64,000 nucleotides of DNA, from positions 1,843,391-1,907,390 of the forward strand of contig CM052354.1 in NCBI GenBank assembly GCA_028551475.1, read 5' to 3'. Below the pieces are notes generated by a model. It was given only the letters and a program-made list of their open reading frames with translations, did not search any database and was not told the DNA's origin. The DNA is from Casuarina equisetifolia. Its lineage: Eukaryota; Streptophyta; Magnoliopsida; Fagales; Casuarinaceae. The translations under genes and the position numbers were made by a program. This document shows, in pieces, positions 1 to 12,120 of this stretch (position 1 is its first letter; every line of letters begins with the position of its first letter).

Positions 1-1
1 A

Positions 2-1058
2 ATTTTTATCATTAAGAATAGAAGTAGGAAAAATTTAGAAGCAAAAGAAAATGAAAAGCATGAAGAGGTATTTCTTTCTATGTTAACCTTTGATGGGAGG
101 AAAGTGTATGATGAAATCATCAAAGCAACTAAAGCTTTTGATGAAAAGTATGTCATTGGGGAGGGAGGATATGGAAAGGTTTACAAAGTAGAGCTACCAT
201 CAACTGAGGTAGTGGCTGTGAAGAAACTCCATCCTCAACATGAGAATGATAAAATATTTGCAAAACAATTCTTAAATGAGATAAAGGCATTAATGGAGAT
301 AAGACATCGAAACATCATCAAACTTTATGGTTTTTGTTCACATGCTAGACATTCACTTTTGATTTATGAATACCTTGAAAGGGGTCACTTGGCCTCAATG
401 CTAATGAATGAAGAAGTTGCTAGATTAATTGATTGGGGTAAGAGGTTACATATTATTAAAGGTATAGCTCATGCCTTGAGCTACATGCACCATGGTTGCT
501 CACCATCTATTATTCATGGAGACATATCAAGCAAAAACATCTTATTGGATTCTGAATATAAGGCTCATGTTTCGGACTTTGGTACATCTAAGCTTTTAAA
601 GGTAGACTCATCTAATTGGACTTCTCTTATAGGCACATATGGATATATAGCACCAGGTGAATGCAATTTTTTTTTTGTCTAAGTTTTTATCAACATTTAT
701 GGCATACATGTTAACTTTGGTTTTCCTTCTTTTTCATTTTTTTTTCCCAGAGCTTGCATATACATTGAGAGTCACCACAAAATGTGATGTATATAGCTTT
801 GGTGTCTTGGCATTTGAAGTCATCATGGGAAAGCATCCTGGTGATTTGATGTCTATGCTATCATCTTCATCAATTGAAAGAAATTTTAATTTAAAGGATG
901 TACTTGATCAACGCCTTCCACTTCCAACATGTCAAGTTGAGGATGGACTTATAATAGTTGCACAACTTGCAACTAATTGCTTAAATGCTAATCCACAATT
1001 TAGGCCAACAATGCACATGATTTCTCAAGTCTTGTCAGCTAAAGCTATATGTTTCTAA
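2..1058 (+). CDS. LRR receptor kinase, kinase-domain end only (block A, cut by window edge)
   Basis: The frame is open from base 2, so the ectodomain and membrane segment lie left of the window. Two exons are visible: up to 656, and 751-1058, with a GT-AG intron (657-750) that splits the Glu codon of the APE motif, exactly as in the paralogue at 41040. The protein is the cytoplasmic Ser/Thr kinase of a MIK2/At1g35710-type LRR-RLK, a plasma-membrane receptor family. Visible are the glycine loop GEGGYG, the AVKK lysine, DFG ([10 protein letters not shown]) and GTYGYIAP followed by ELAYTL. The catalytic loop reads [11 protein letters not shown]: the Arg of HRD is Gly (codon gga at 518-520; the paralogue has aga). 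The stop is TAA at 1056. The loss of Arg may weaken or change catalysis. Otherwise nothing is broken in what is visible. Confidence 0.85.
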
Positions 1059-4000
1059 CTTGGGCCATCTTTATAAGACATCGCATTACCTAAGGGTATT
1101 GATTACCATGTCTATTTGGCATAATACCTGCTAAATTCTTCAACATGTTTAAGAATTTTTTTTGTTTTTGTCTAGTGTTGTTTCTTTTGATTGACAAGTA
1201 TTTATAAGTTATTTTTAGTGTCATTGTTAGTAATGTGCTACTTTATTTCAAGTGAAATTTTATTGTTCTCACAAAGGGCACATTGTGTTATAAGAAAGAA
1301 CACATAACCAAAAATTTTATAATTTACATGATTTGACTCAAAGCTAGACAAAAAGGAGATATAGTTATAAGAATTGTATTATCAATTATATTACACCTCA
1401 CATGTGCTTTACAAAGCCAACACATTTTCATAGGAGAGCAACATTTGTATCACTTTTTTTTATGCATTTTAAACCATGATAATATAATATTGCGTTTGCA
1501 CTTTTGCTTCTTTATTTGAACATTACAAATTGATTATGGACAATTCAATGTAGGAGGTATCTCTACCTTAGGATGTAAAAATACTGCTCAAAGAAAGTTG
1601 ATTAAGAAATTTGTGCTGAATTTTATGGAAAAAAATCTCCTTAAAGCATTTAGCAAATAGCTTTCCAATGAGTTTCAAGTCCGTTTTGCATTGTGTTTCC
1701 TTTTTGTTTACTTAAGAACATTGATCACCCAATTCTAGACCATATGAAGACTTTAGCTAAACTTATGTAGAATTATATGGATAAAATCTCCTCAAATCAT
1801 TAGGCAAATAGCTTTCAAATGAGTTTTAGGTCAGTTTTGCATTGCATTTCCTTTTTGTTTACTTAAGAACATTGATCACCCATTTTCTAAAGTAGATGAC
1901 ACTAGCGAAATTCAGCACAATATAGAAAGACAGCATATTATCCCAATTGAAAGTCAGACTAGGGAAGATGTACTTGTAGGAAGCAAGTGTTGTGTTGAGA
2001 GCAACACTATATTTTCCAATCTTTTCCATTAGAGAGGTTTACCACTAAATTCCATGAGTAACAATTCTAGATGATTATGCCTTAGAAATTTATGTAAGTG
2101 ATTTTAATAGAATTGAAGATTTTGCATTTGTGCCTTCAAGAGCATGAGCAAGTTAGCTCTTGTGAAATAAGTCAATGACAGTGGGACTCAATAGCCTTAA
2201 CTAAAAGGGGTGACTGCATTTGAACTCATCCTATTCCTTTGAAATAAATTATTCTTTTAACTTTGTTTTGTTGCCATTTTTGTTGTTATATGAAACACTT
2301 CTAGCTTTATTTTCCTCCTAGTTATTGGTGCCTCTTGCAAGCCATAATAATTTGGGAGAGATGCGGTGAACGTGACTCTAACAAAGTTAGAGGCTAAAAT
2401 ACTTCACAAGAAGATGTCATACAAGCCTTACAATCATGTAGGATTTTGTCATGAACCACAAATATGCAATTGAAGCTTAATACAACTTCTGTTTCATATA
2501 CTATGCAATTGTTATTTCTTTTTTACCATAAAATCATTCTGTTGTTTGAATTTAACCAAGTCTCTTAGGTGGGCGTGTTTGGTGCTATTCATTACAATTA
2601 TGGGGTTTTCTGCATCCAAATATATGAATGCTATTTTATATATATATATATATATATAAAGAAATCTAATAAGAATAAATTTTTTGTTTCAAAAGAATGG
2701 TCTTTTGTAGTTTAAACACACTACACAACAACCTTCTACTCCATATCTTTCCTTCCCCTCGTTTTCTTTTCGTTTTAACATTTTCAAGACTATGTAGTTG
2801 ATATTATGTATGGTCTCTAAGGATTAAAAAAGATGCCTTTGGTTCTCTTTCATTTCCTTTTCTTTATTTTTTAGATGTGTAGGTGTGGTAGGGTTTGTGG
2901 GAAGGCACTCCTATATGCAGTAACTATTGACCCCAAGGATGCGTTTCTAACAATACCGAGGGCCACACATAAAGAGCTTGACTCATCTTGAGATATTATT
3001 TAGGAAGGTTCTTTGTCTGGCAATTAACTGACGAGGAATGGATGAAGGGGCACTCACAAGGGTTCTCACTACGACGGCCGCCAACGTTGTTATGAAGATT
3101 TTAAAGATGAATTCCACTGAGGAATACCATTGAATTCCACTTAACAGTACAATTGATAGTACTCCTGAGAAGGATCCCCTTGAAGATTATGAAAAGATGC
3201 TTCTAGCATTGGTAGGTCAAATGTGGACTGGATTTAGCTTTTTATTTCATTGGGCATTTTGATATCCCATTTTTAAGAGGAAATTACATCCTCATCGTCA
3301 ACTGAAATTTAATATGGAAACACAACGTGTTACTTGGAGAGCAACCAAGGGCGATCTTAAGAAGACTAATGTATAGGCATTTTCAGTCTCTTTCCATCAC
3401 AGAGCAGTATTGCTTTGAAAGTTGATCCAACTAAACATGATGCATTTTTTGCCACAAAGAAGTTAACTTCAAGCAATTAGGTTCTTATGGAAACAAGCTA
3501 TCACATGATCTACATCTGCCAATGTAGGTTTATCATACTCCGTATAGGTGGTCTTCGCCGAGTATGTTGCAGGTTCTGGGCTATTCATACCTTTGAATTC
3601 CGCACAAATTAGTGATAGATAAGGCTTCCTTTAAGTTTATGTATTGCTCTCACATCTCTAACAAGATTATTTGACTTAACCTTTGAAGAAAAGTGGAAAT
3701 GTGTAGACTTTCTTCCAATCAGAAACGATGTCATAGTACAGGTGTAAGCAGATGATGCATTATTGGTGTAAGGCTAAATTGCATGAGTCAATCTTGGAGG
3801 ATTATGCATAGGTAGAATTTAAAATTTTGCATTTATGGCTTCGAAAGACGAAAGGGAAAATTCTTAATTTTGTGCTTAGGAAAATGTTTGCTCTTGTGAA
3901 ACCAGTTGCAAGGCCCAAGATTTATGGGTCAAAACTTAGGTTTATGCACAATCTTCTGTAATAGTGGATTGTGTTAAGAAGAAGCCAATTAATAAATCAA

Positions 4001-4604
4001 GTTGCTTCTATTTTAAGCTTCTTAATACGATAGTTGAAATATGTGCTCTTTTCTTCCTTCAAAGTTTAATTTAATCTTGTTTCAATTGAACCAGGTATGA
4101 AACGGAAGCTAAGGTGCGGCTTCTACACTAGCAGTGGAACAAACTACCTGAACATAAGGCAACGAATTGAATTTATAGAAGTGGCAAGTGAATTAATTTT
4201 GATATATGCGTTCATTCTCTTGTTTCAGAAATCTCCTTTTAAGTTTCTATTACTCCAGTTTCAGTTACCATAGAAAATACTTTTGGTTTTAATTTTTCTT
4301 CCTCTCAGCTTCTGGTACCTCTTGTCAGCTCACGCTGAAATGAGGGAGATGAGGGGAAGATGAATCCGGCTAAAGCAGCTAAGGAAGTTACAACCTTACT
4401 CATTGGGGTCCAGCCCCTCTATAGAAGATGTCCTCCTTAAGGAACTAAAGATGCAACACTTTTTCCAGGAAATCCCCAACATGAGAGAGAACGAAGCTTT
4501 TGCGAGATTTCACCATCGGAACTCTTCATGCTAGGCTCAAATTCGTATTGATTCCTGAAATGTAAGCAGTGCTGCATATGGTACTTTTCCATATTTATAT
4601 GTGC
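1059..4604. other. Non-coding stretch of block A, conserved in blocks B and C
   Basis: No convincing gene. Much of it aligns by eye with 23040-25016 (block B) and 45660-48760 (block C), starting with the RLK 3' flank. Two short blocks look like old coding sequence. Around 2900-2990 a frame reads like LLYAVTIDPKDAF, with the counterpart at 47518-47600 reading LLYAVTTDPKDEF. Around 4095-4180 a frame reads like YETEAKVRLLH, with the counterpart at 48550. I do not recognise the family of either. A (TA)n run lies at about 2636-2658. Confidence 0.6.
1605..1906. repeat. 151-bp tandem duplication in the RLK 3' flank
   Basis: Two adjacent imperfect copies with an offset of 151 bp (landmark cttaagaacattgatcaccc at 1711 and 1862). 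Blocks B (about 23600-23740) and C (about 46240-46390) have a single copy, so the duplication is private to block A. The outer borders are approximate. Confidence 0.65.
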
Positions 4605-4605
4605 A

Positions 4606-7600
4606 GCATCAGGGATCGCAAGTTCCAAATGGGAACAAATATGTTACATTTGAATATAAATCTGGGATGGATAATGGAAGGACTGATTCCTCGTTTGATC
4701 ACGAAAGTCAGTAAGTACTTTTAATTCTCCTCTTGTTTCTGTTATAGTTATGAATGTACTTTCCTATTTTACTCACTTCATTTGCGGCATCTATATGTAG
4801 TTTCATTAGTTTAGTGATTCCGTTGGTTATGGCTGATTATTTTGATTGTAATTAAAAAGTAATGAAGATGCTTCTAATAAATTAGGATTTTTGAAGTAGT
4901 TAACAAATGTCCTCTTACCCTTTGTCCTTTATTTAATTCTGTGTATGATTAAACCTTAGTCTGGTTGGCAATGATATGGTTGCCTTGGACTATTTAAGTG
5001 GCTTATATCATTTCTTTTTCATGGCTTTACTAGAAGTTTTTTCGTACATTTGTGTTATATGTTGGTATTATATAGTGACTCTGCCTTTTAATAATGTTTC
5101 GAAAACTTATTGGGTAGGTTCAGTGCACTGAAGGATGAAGATGACCCTCATCCAAATTTGTGGCGATGAAAAACAATCGGAAATGGTCTTCTTTGAATTT
5201 GTTTCATTTTTTCGTTTCTAGCCATTTGGTTCACTTTTTATCTGGATTTCATCATTGTTGTAAAAGTAGAAGGTCCTTTGAGCTCGTTATTGACTGGACA
5301 CAGGAATTAGCTCAGAATTATTAAACAATAATACCAACAATCAAGCATTTTCCAGAACACATCTTCTCCAATGCCAGAATGGTAAGTATTTTTCTAATCT
5401 CTTTTTCCGTTAGTTAACTGATTGTGACAATTATTTGAAAAGTAATTGAAGGAATTGGACTTGGTGATATTATTATTAGTAATTGTAATTGCATTGATGA
5501 CTTATTTATGATGATGAACATCATAGGACTTCACATTTTTGAAGAACTTTTGGAAGTCAATTACCTGGTATGGATTCATTTCATGTTCGTGCTTTATGAA
5601 AATGGACTTGGTTTTACCATGCTCAGATTTGCTTTGAGCTCGTTTGGTCTTCCTTTTGCAGCCAAGGAGTTGCAGTAGAGCAATGAAGGTTGTTGGTGTT
5701 GTGAAGGGTACCTGTGAAGAAATATTTGAACTTGTTATGTGCAAGGATGGGACATGGTTTGAGTAGGTGTTTTCTCTTTTCAAATAAATATGTTGACATA
5801 TTAACTTCAATAGCTTATTCCATAGCACTTTCTGATTGCCACAATTATTCCTTATATGTATAGTTCCAATACTGACTTTGGCATATAAAAGACGTGGAAA
5901 TGAAGAAAATATGAAGAAGTTAGTAGTTTGCTCACAAGTTACAGGAAGGGCATATTATATTATGTGATCTTGCGCTACAAATTTGTATCTTATTGACCAA
6001 AAGAAACTGTGGTTGTCTCATGTTGTAAGCCTGAGTTATTTTCTAAGAGTGGGTTGGGAGAGAATAATTATGGGCAAAGGCAAAAAAAGAAAATGAATAC
6101 AAAAAGGTGGAAATGCGGCTGGCTGAGAACGTTATCATTAAGACATGTAATGGAAGGTGCATATTAGCTATTAATTTAATGGTAAGTAATTATATGCATT
6201 CGTTGGAAGGCTGTCTGAGAGTTAGGTTGTCTAGAACAGTGGGTCTGGTGGTTGCCGAGACTGCTGATTGTTGTGCTAACCTTGTAGGTTGTAGACTTAA
6301 ATCTCAAAATGGGCAGGTTTGCTTTTCTTTTCTTTTCTTTTCTTTTCTTTTTCTCTGTGAGTTTGTCTCTCTGCTTTCATGTTTTCCTTGGTGGGAAAAG
6401 GAATTGCTAAAGCTTATGTGGGAGCAAATCAAGTTAGAAATTGATTGAATGATGTACTCTCTGTGAAGAACATCTGTGGGCCAAGGTATTTAAAACAACA
6501 TGTTAACATCATAAACTGCTACTTGTTTTCTTTCGTTGGAGAAACTATGGGCTATGTCAGCACCCCATGTGTTTTCTTTTGGATCATAACTGCTCGGTAA
6601 ATCTAGATGGCAGCTTAATTTCCAATTTTAGCTGGCAGATTGTTATAAGTTTGGTATGTAGATTAGTCCGTGCAAACTAACATTTTTTCCACTTGTGTAG
6701 AAAACACTTGTATATTTTTGCACTAAAATCTTAGTGCATGCAAACTGGCATTTTGTTTTATTTTGTATCTTTTATTGCCTTCTTTGTCTTGATGGTTTTC
6801 ATAACTTTATGTATGAGTATTTTTTCTTTTCCTTAATTGCTTTTGAGTGCAGTCATCACATGTTACTGTCTTTATAAAAGATGGAGATGTAATTAACTGG
6901 TTTCACTGACCTATGTAATTGTAATCTTTTGGTAGGTTTGCAATTGGGGATGGATAACTTTGGGAATGTGCATGGTTGAATTGTCATCAATGGTACTTAT
7001 TATTCATATTTATGGTGAATTGAGTTTCTTGTTTATTAGACTCTAGTTGTTTTGGGACATTAGTTTTTCCTTAGGTTGAGTGTGTGAATTTTTATTGGAG
7101 TATTTAGGGTCTTCTGTTCTTGTATACTCCAATGGGTTTTCTCCTCACTCAATCCCCAAGGGATCAGTATCTACTATGTATTCAGAAAGATAGAATGAGT
7201 AATATTCTTATCTATCGTTGTAACAACTTCACTTCATCCAAAGTAGAAAGTTTCTTCTGCTGCATAAAACATTTTTTAGAGTTGATTTTTAGTTGTTCAG
7301 TTATAGGGAGGAAAGCTCTCTTCTTCCTTTATGCAGTCATGGGCATAACTTTCTAACTTCTTTTTTTTTTTTTCTCTTTTTTTTTTGTACTTACTAAATC
7401 CATGCTGTTGCAGGTTTGTGTCACCTCGAGATCTTTGATATGTGCAGTATTAGTGCCGAAATGATGATGGAAGTTGTGGTAAGTGCTCTACTTTTTCTTT
7501 CGTTTGGACTTGCTGCTTATCTTTTCTTTTTCTAGAGTTTCATGCTTTCGTTCTTTTTATTGCACAGTTGTCTTATTTCAGTCTCTAGAGCATGAGAACT

Positions 7601-9720
7601 GTGGTAGGCAGCCTGGTTATGATTAGGACAAATCAAAAGTAAGTTTAATCTTCATTCTTTGATTTCTGCAAATTTAAGAGATGACAGTATTTTGTTTACT
7701 TATTTTCATGAGCTTTGTTCATCATTAGTGTTTCAATCTTTAAGGTGGAGGATTCAACATTTCCCCTCTAAAGCCCCAAAATGGGAGACCTAAGACACAG
7801 GTACAGCATCTTATGCAGATCGATCTAAAGGATGGGGTGCAGGTTATTTACCTTCATTTCAGTAGCATTTTCTCCTACAAATGTTAAATAGTGCTGCTGC
7901 TGTGTTCCTTTTGCTGCAGTTTACTTTTAACATTTTCAATGCTATTGAGACATTTGTAGCGTTTCTGTGGCCTGATGTCAAAATTTTGGGTAACGATTAA
8001 ATGTCTCCCCATTTTCTTCTAATTATGGTGATGGCAGGGGTGGGGGATGGAAAAGGACTTTGGTATTGTTAGGATCGGGATTTGGGTATTCGATTTCAGA
8101 TTCCAACTTTGTTGTTGCTTAACAACCTCTCAGCATCTAGACTTCTTAAGTTTATGTTGTAGGAGTGATTTAGTTAGCTTGTCTACACGTTTTTTCTTGT
8201 TGAATTATGATAAGATGAACTAAGGTCTGGAAAGAATGAATTTTGACGGATGAAAAAAATACTTTTCTGCAATTTTTTAGGTAGCAACTAAGAATCTAAG
8301 GTATTTCTTAAGGCTGATAAAAATGACCAGTTAATGTTTTAGGTTTAAGAGGAGTGAAGGAACATTACTCTCAGGAGAAAGGGCTCTAAAGCAGAACGTG
8401 ATGTTGGAAATGAGCAACATAGACCATGAATAATTGGAAGCGGGATTAGAGGGGAGATTGTGGCATTTGTAGTTTAAAGTGATAGGAAAAGGTCTGTGAT
8501 TGAGACCTGTTAGAAAAGATTGATCTCTATGGCTTTAGATTTGGCTGAAAGTAGAAGGCAAAGTTGCTAATTGTCTTGGCTTTAGACCTGTTAAGCATTT
8601 TCCATTTACTCATTTGCTGCATTTTATTTCATGCCCTTTCTTTCCCTCTATAAAACAAAAAGATACTCAAGACACAGCTAGCAACTCACATAGGAAGTGC
8701 TCATATCTCTCTCTCTAAGTTGCTTTTCCAATGAAGTATTTTCCAATATAACTGGAGCGAATAAGTATATATATATATTTTTTTTGTAAAGGGCATAGGC
8801 ACTGGGACTCCATTTCAACTTGAGTTCACCTTTTGTTTTACCGTGGTGGCTTTAGTTGTTAATCCTCCTTCTAAACCTTGTTCATCATAGGACTTCATAA
8901 ATGGTTTACCCAAACAGATGAGAGGAATGCTGCTCCAAGGTTTCCAATGATGGTTAATATGATGTCAGCTTCTGTCTCATCAGAGGAAGGTGAGAAGCTG
9001 CACGTCTCTTCATCCTGGCGAACCTATGGATTAAGCTAATGCTGCAAACAGAAATTCAGTGATGATGGAAGAATAGTCTGATGAGGATGAGGAAATCCAA
9101 ATAGTTAAGGCTAAACAAAAGAGTTTTGATGTGGACAAGTGGCTTATATCTTGTGTAAACTCTTTCTGAAGTTAGAATTTTAGTTTTTCACGTATCTCGA
9201 GCAGACACATCTGGCCTTGAGTGTAATATCAAGAGAACAGGTAAATGATTAGCATGTCAAATTTCACTATACTAGTTTAAGTGGAAGATCTGATCACAAT
9301 ATTTTTTTCATGAAGTGAAGCCTGAAGAAGCACTATTGACCAAATTGATTTATCCTGTTTTTCTGGCAACCTCCGGCATGACGACCCTGACAATGCTTGT
9401 AACTGCGGGAGAATTGTAGATGGGAACAACTTCGGAGTTTGTATCAAGCATTTTTTTTATGACAAAACAAAGGTTTGCTAATTTTTTACCTTTGGTTCTT
9501 TGTGCATTGACATCTAAAACTTGCTATGCTGGCCCTAGTTTAATTCTTGGCAATACATATTTGAAGGTTCCTGCAGGGAAACTTCTGATGGATATTGTTG
9601 TAATTGATTGGTTCAAGGATACCAAAAGAGTTGGCCATGTTTTGAGGTGTCGAGGAAATAGCCAGCGTCAGATCTTCATATATTTTGCTTCTCGCAAGGT
9701 AGGCTTTTCATGCACGGTAG
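4606..9720 (+). pseudogene. EDR2-like pseudogene, block A (START and DUF1336 segments)
   Basis: Exon-sized islands read in order like ENHANCED DISEASE RESISTANCE 2, a lipid-binding PH/START/DUF1336 protein that restrains salicylate-dependent defence. Islands: 4606-4712 (FEYKSGMDNGRT), 5119-5185 (DEDDPHPNLW), 5267-5385, 5521-5563 (IFEELLEVNYL), 5661-5765 (AMKVVGVVKGTCEEIFEL, the START entry), 7412-7479 (RNDDGS), 7585-7640 (EHENCGRQPGY), 7744-7850 (GGFNISPLKPQNGRPKTQ), 8895-8996 (QTDERNAAPRFPMMVNM), 9040-9110 (SDEDEE), 9378-9473 (IVDGNNF) and 9567-9655 (VPAGKLLMDIVVIDWFKDTK, DUF1336). Stops and frame changes occur in many islands, for example the two TGA/TAG codons in 7412-7479. The PH-domain start is not seen in this copy. 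Splice-like borders remain, so it decayed from an intron-containing gene rather than a processed copy. Confidence 0.8.
6318..6353. repeat. (TTTTC)n simple repeat
   Basis: Several tandem ttttc units inside an intron-like part of the EDR2 remnant. The same intron in block C (about 50215-50260) has only a short pyrimidine tract. Confidence 0.8.
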
Positions 9721-9752
9721 AAGAGGTCTCCAGTAGTGGAAATGTCACATAA

Positions 9753-11572
9753 CACGATTGGTTACTTCTGGAGGGTGCAACTTCCAGGCTACAAATACTT
9801 GTGGGTTTAAAGGAAATTTACACATTGATGTATTAGGCTCTTTTTTTAGGCTTCTTGTGCCAGACTATTTGATAGATTAATGTGTGTACATATCTTCATA
9901 TATTTTAGTGAGATGTGAAGATATGTGTGTGCATATCGATCTATATGTTTGTATTTTTTTTTTTCATTTTTCTTTTTCTCTCTTTTTTTTTCTCACACTT
10001 TGGTGGGTAAGGGGTTGGGGATGGTGAGTCACATCTGCTAGGCGTTTTTCAACATTTTGTGTTTCTCTAAGATTGTGAATAGTACCTGTTTGTCAAATTT
10101 GCTCTTTCAACATTCTGTGCGTTCCAGCATGTAGAGGCCTCTGTTTTTCTTTGTTCCTGTAATACGTTTTACGCCTGATGGTTATGAAATGCACTCTAAT
10201 CCATGTACATAGTCCTAATAGGTAGTCTTGTATTTTTGATATTTTCTGGTTTACTTGGTGGATGCGGTTTGTGAATGATTGTTTGCCTCTGTGAAAAGTA
10301 GTATTCGACCCCTTATTGTTGCTGGAGTAAGAATACTTTTACTCCAGAAAACGTTCTGAGGGGCTTGTACCGTCGAAAACCAGAAAACAAGAAATCTCTT
10401 ATTACAGTACAAAGAACCAATGGTTTCTATCTGCATGCTGAATTACTCCTCTTCATATTTTGTAGATATCATCAATGTGGATCAGTCTAGTTTTCCTGGT
10501 GAAAAACTGGTAAATATGTAGTCCTTTTCTTTTGTGTATTTTCCTTGCTCCATCTTCGTATCCAACAAGACTAGACATATTCATTTGAACAGAAGACTGG
10601 TTTTGAAACCAGCATGGTACAATCCTTTTTGAGTGCTGTTGATACTTGGTAGACCTAGAAGATTCTCACAAACAAAAACAATCAATCTAGTGAATTCATG
10701 GTCCTTCCAGATTGTTTTAAAACAAAACCAGTTTAAATTCATCTTTGCTTGTCCATAATACAAGCCAATGTTCTACTTCTAGATGATGCTATTAGGTATA
10801 GACTATATGGCCTCTCTCTGATGCTGCACTTTTTGTTGCCATGCTATCTTATATCCATTAATGTTTGTCAAGCTGAAAAGATACAAGTTTGATCTTACTT
10901 GACACTAACACAGCCGATTATGCTCTTATTAATTTATGGATGTGAAAATTGTTTCTGATATCATATTCAAGTTTTATGAACTTACAGTTCAGTTGCACTG
11001 ACTCCTTTAAGACATTTTCAGGTATCGAGATGCAAACAGAGACAGGGATCACGGAGAAAAAACCGTAGTAGGAGCAGGAAGCAATATGATTGTGACAATG
11101 GATAGGAAAGAGATCACTGTGAGCAGGAGGCCCTTGTGCAAGTGCTGATCATCGCAAAGGTCGTGGGAGAGGTAGAAATGACTGAGCAGCGAATGAGAAA
11201 ACTGTTTGTTTCATGATATGTTATCTGATGGGAAATTGCCTGCTTGGCTTGGTGCAGTCCGAATCCTAGGAGGAGACTGTCTCCTTGTGGGACACATTCT
11301 AAGGGTGGGAGTCCTGATGCACGCAGCCATAGAGAAGGCTCGTTCTGAACTATTTCATCAGATGGTCAACGTGTTGGTTCTTGAATCCCATCTGCACGAA
11401 TATCTGATGTGGAGTAAGTCACTGCACTACATGTTTTGGTTGTCATGGTTTTTTTTTTTTTCCCCTCCACTTTATTTTCTCTTTTAGGTGAGAGTAGAAT
11501 GGATTGAACTTAGATCCTAGTGGCTTACTATTTTGTCGGAACGAAGGGCCGGCATAAGATGCAGACATGACT
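9753..11572 (+). other. Segment private to block A, with a possible RS-domain remnant
   Basis: This stretch has no counterpart in blocks B or C and separates the DUF1336 island from a second copy of an upstream EDR2 exon. No intact gene. At about 11019-11180, after a splice-acceptor-like cag, interrupted frames are rich in Arg, Asp and Ser (RDRDHGEK, NRSRSRKQYD). This resembles the tail of an SR-type splicing protein, but frame changes make the family uncertain. The rest is T-rich and uninformative. Confidence 0.4.
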
Positions 11573-12120
11573 CTGTGAATGGCTTGCCCAAACAGATGGG
11601 AGGAATGCTGCTCCAAAAATCCCAATGATGGTTAATATGACCTCAGCTTCTGTCTCCTAACCTTTGCAGCTCGGTGTGAGTTCTCATGGTGGATATGTAG
11701 CTGGTGTATTCTGTGCTGTTGTCTCTCATCCTGCTGACAATCTTGTCTCTTTCCTCAACAATGCCAAAGGGGCAACTATTTGGTGATGTGAGTGGCTCCA
11801 CTTAGCATTGTTCGCAGGTGCTTGTTCATTCTGGTTTCTGCAGGCTGCGAAGAAGCTAGGATTGTTGGGTCTCTTTACCCGTGGGCTTTGTCTCTGTGTT
11901 GTCGTTGTTGGAATTCTTACTAGCGCTCAGTGGGTTATCTATGACGCCTCCAAAGTTTTCATGCGATTGTAAGTCCATCTTACACTTGCCCACCTTAGTT
12001 ATTTGGTTTCATATTATTCTCATTAGTTGCTGAATGGGATTTGGTGTAGTCTACAGGCCAACCACTAGTGATGTTGCTCCTGCTACTGCCGCGGGTGCCA
12101 TTGAGCTCGCCAAGGTGTGG
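11573..12120 (+). pseudogene. EDR2 exon fused to mitochondrial phosphate carrier remnant, block A
   Basis: 11573-11652 repeats the EDR2 exon already present at 8895 (QTDGRNAAPKIPMMVNM). It runs directly at about 11660 into sequence of the mitochondrial phosphate carrier, the inner-membrane phosphate importer of the PHT3/MPT3 type. Carrier islands: 11660-11790 (GGYVAGVFCAVVSHPADN), 11844-11969 (KKLGLLGLFTRGL, then GILTSAQWVIYDA) and 12055-12118 (terminal exon, ending IELAKV). The normal stop after KV (tgtag in the other copies) is tgtgg here. Stops and missing upstream carrier exons make it a pseudogene. Confidence 0.8.

Noticed and set aside
6107-6448. 113-codon frame, partly repeated at 50115-50327
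   Set aside because: Lies in an intron-like part of the EDR2 remnant, ends in a pyrimidine repeat, and is not kept intact between the copies.
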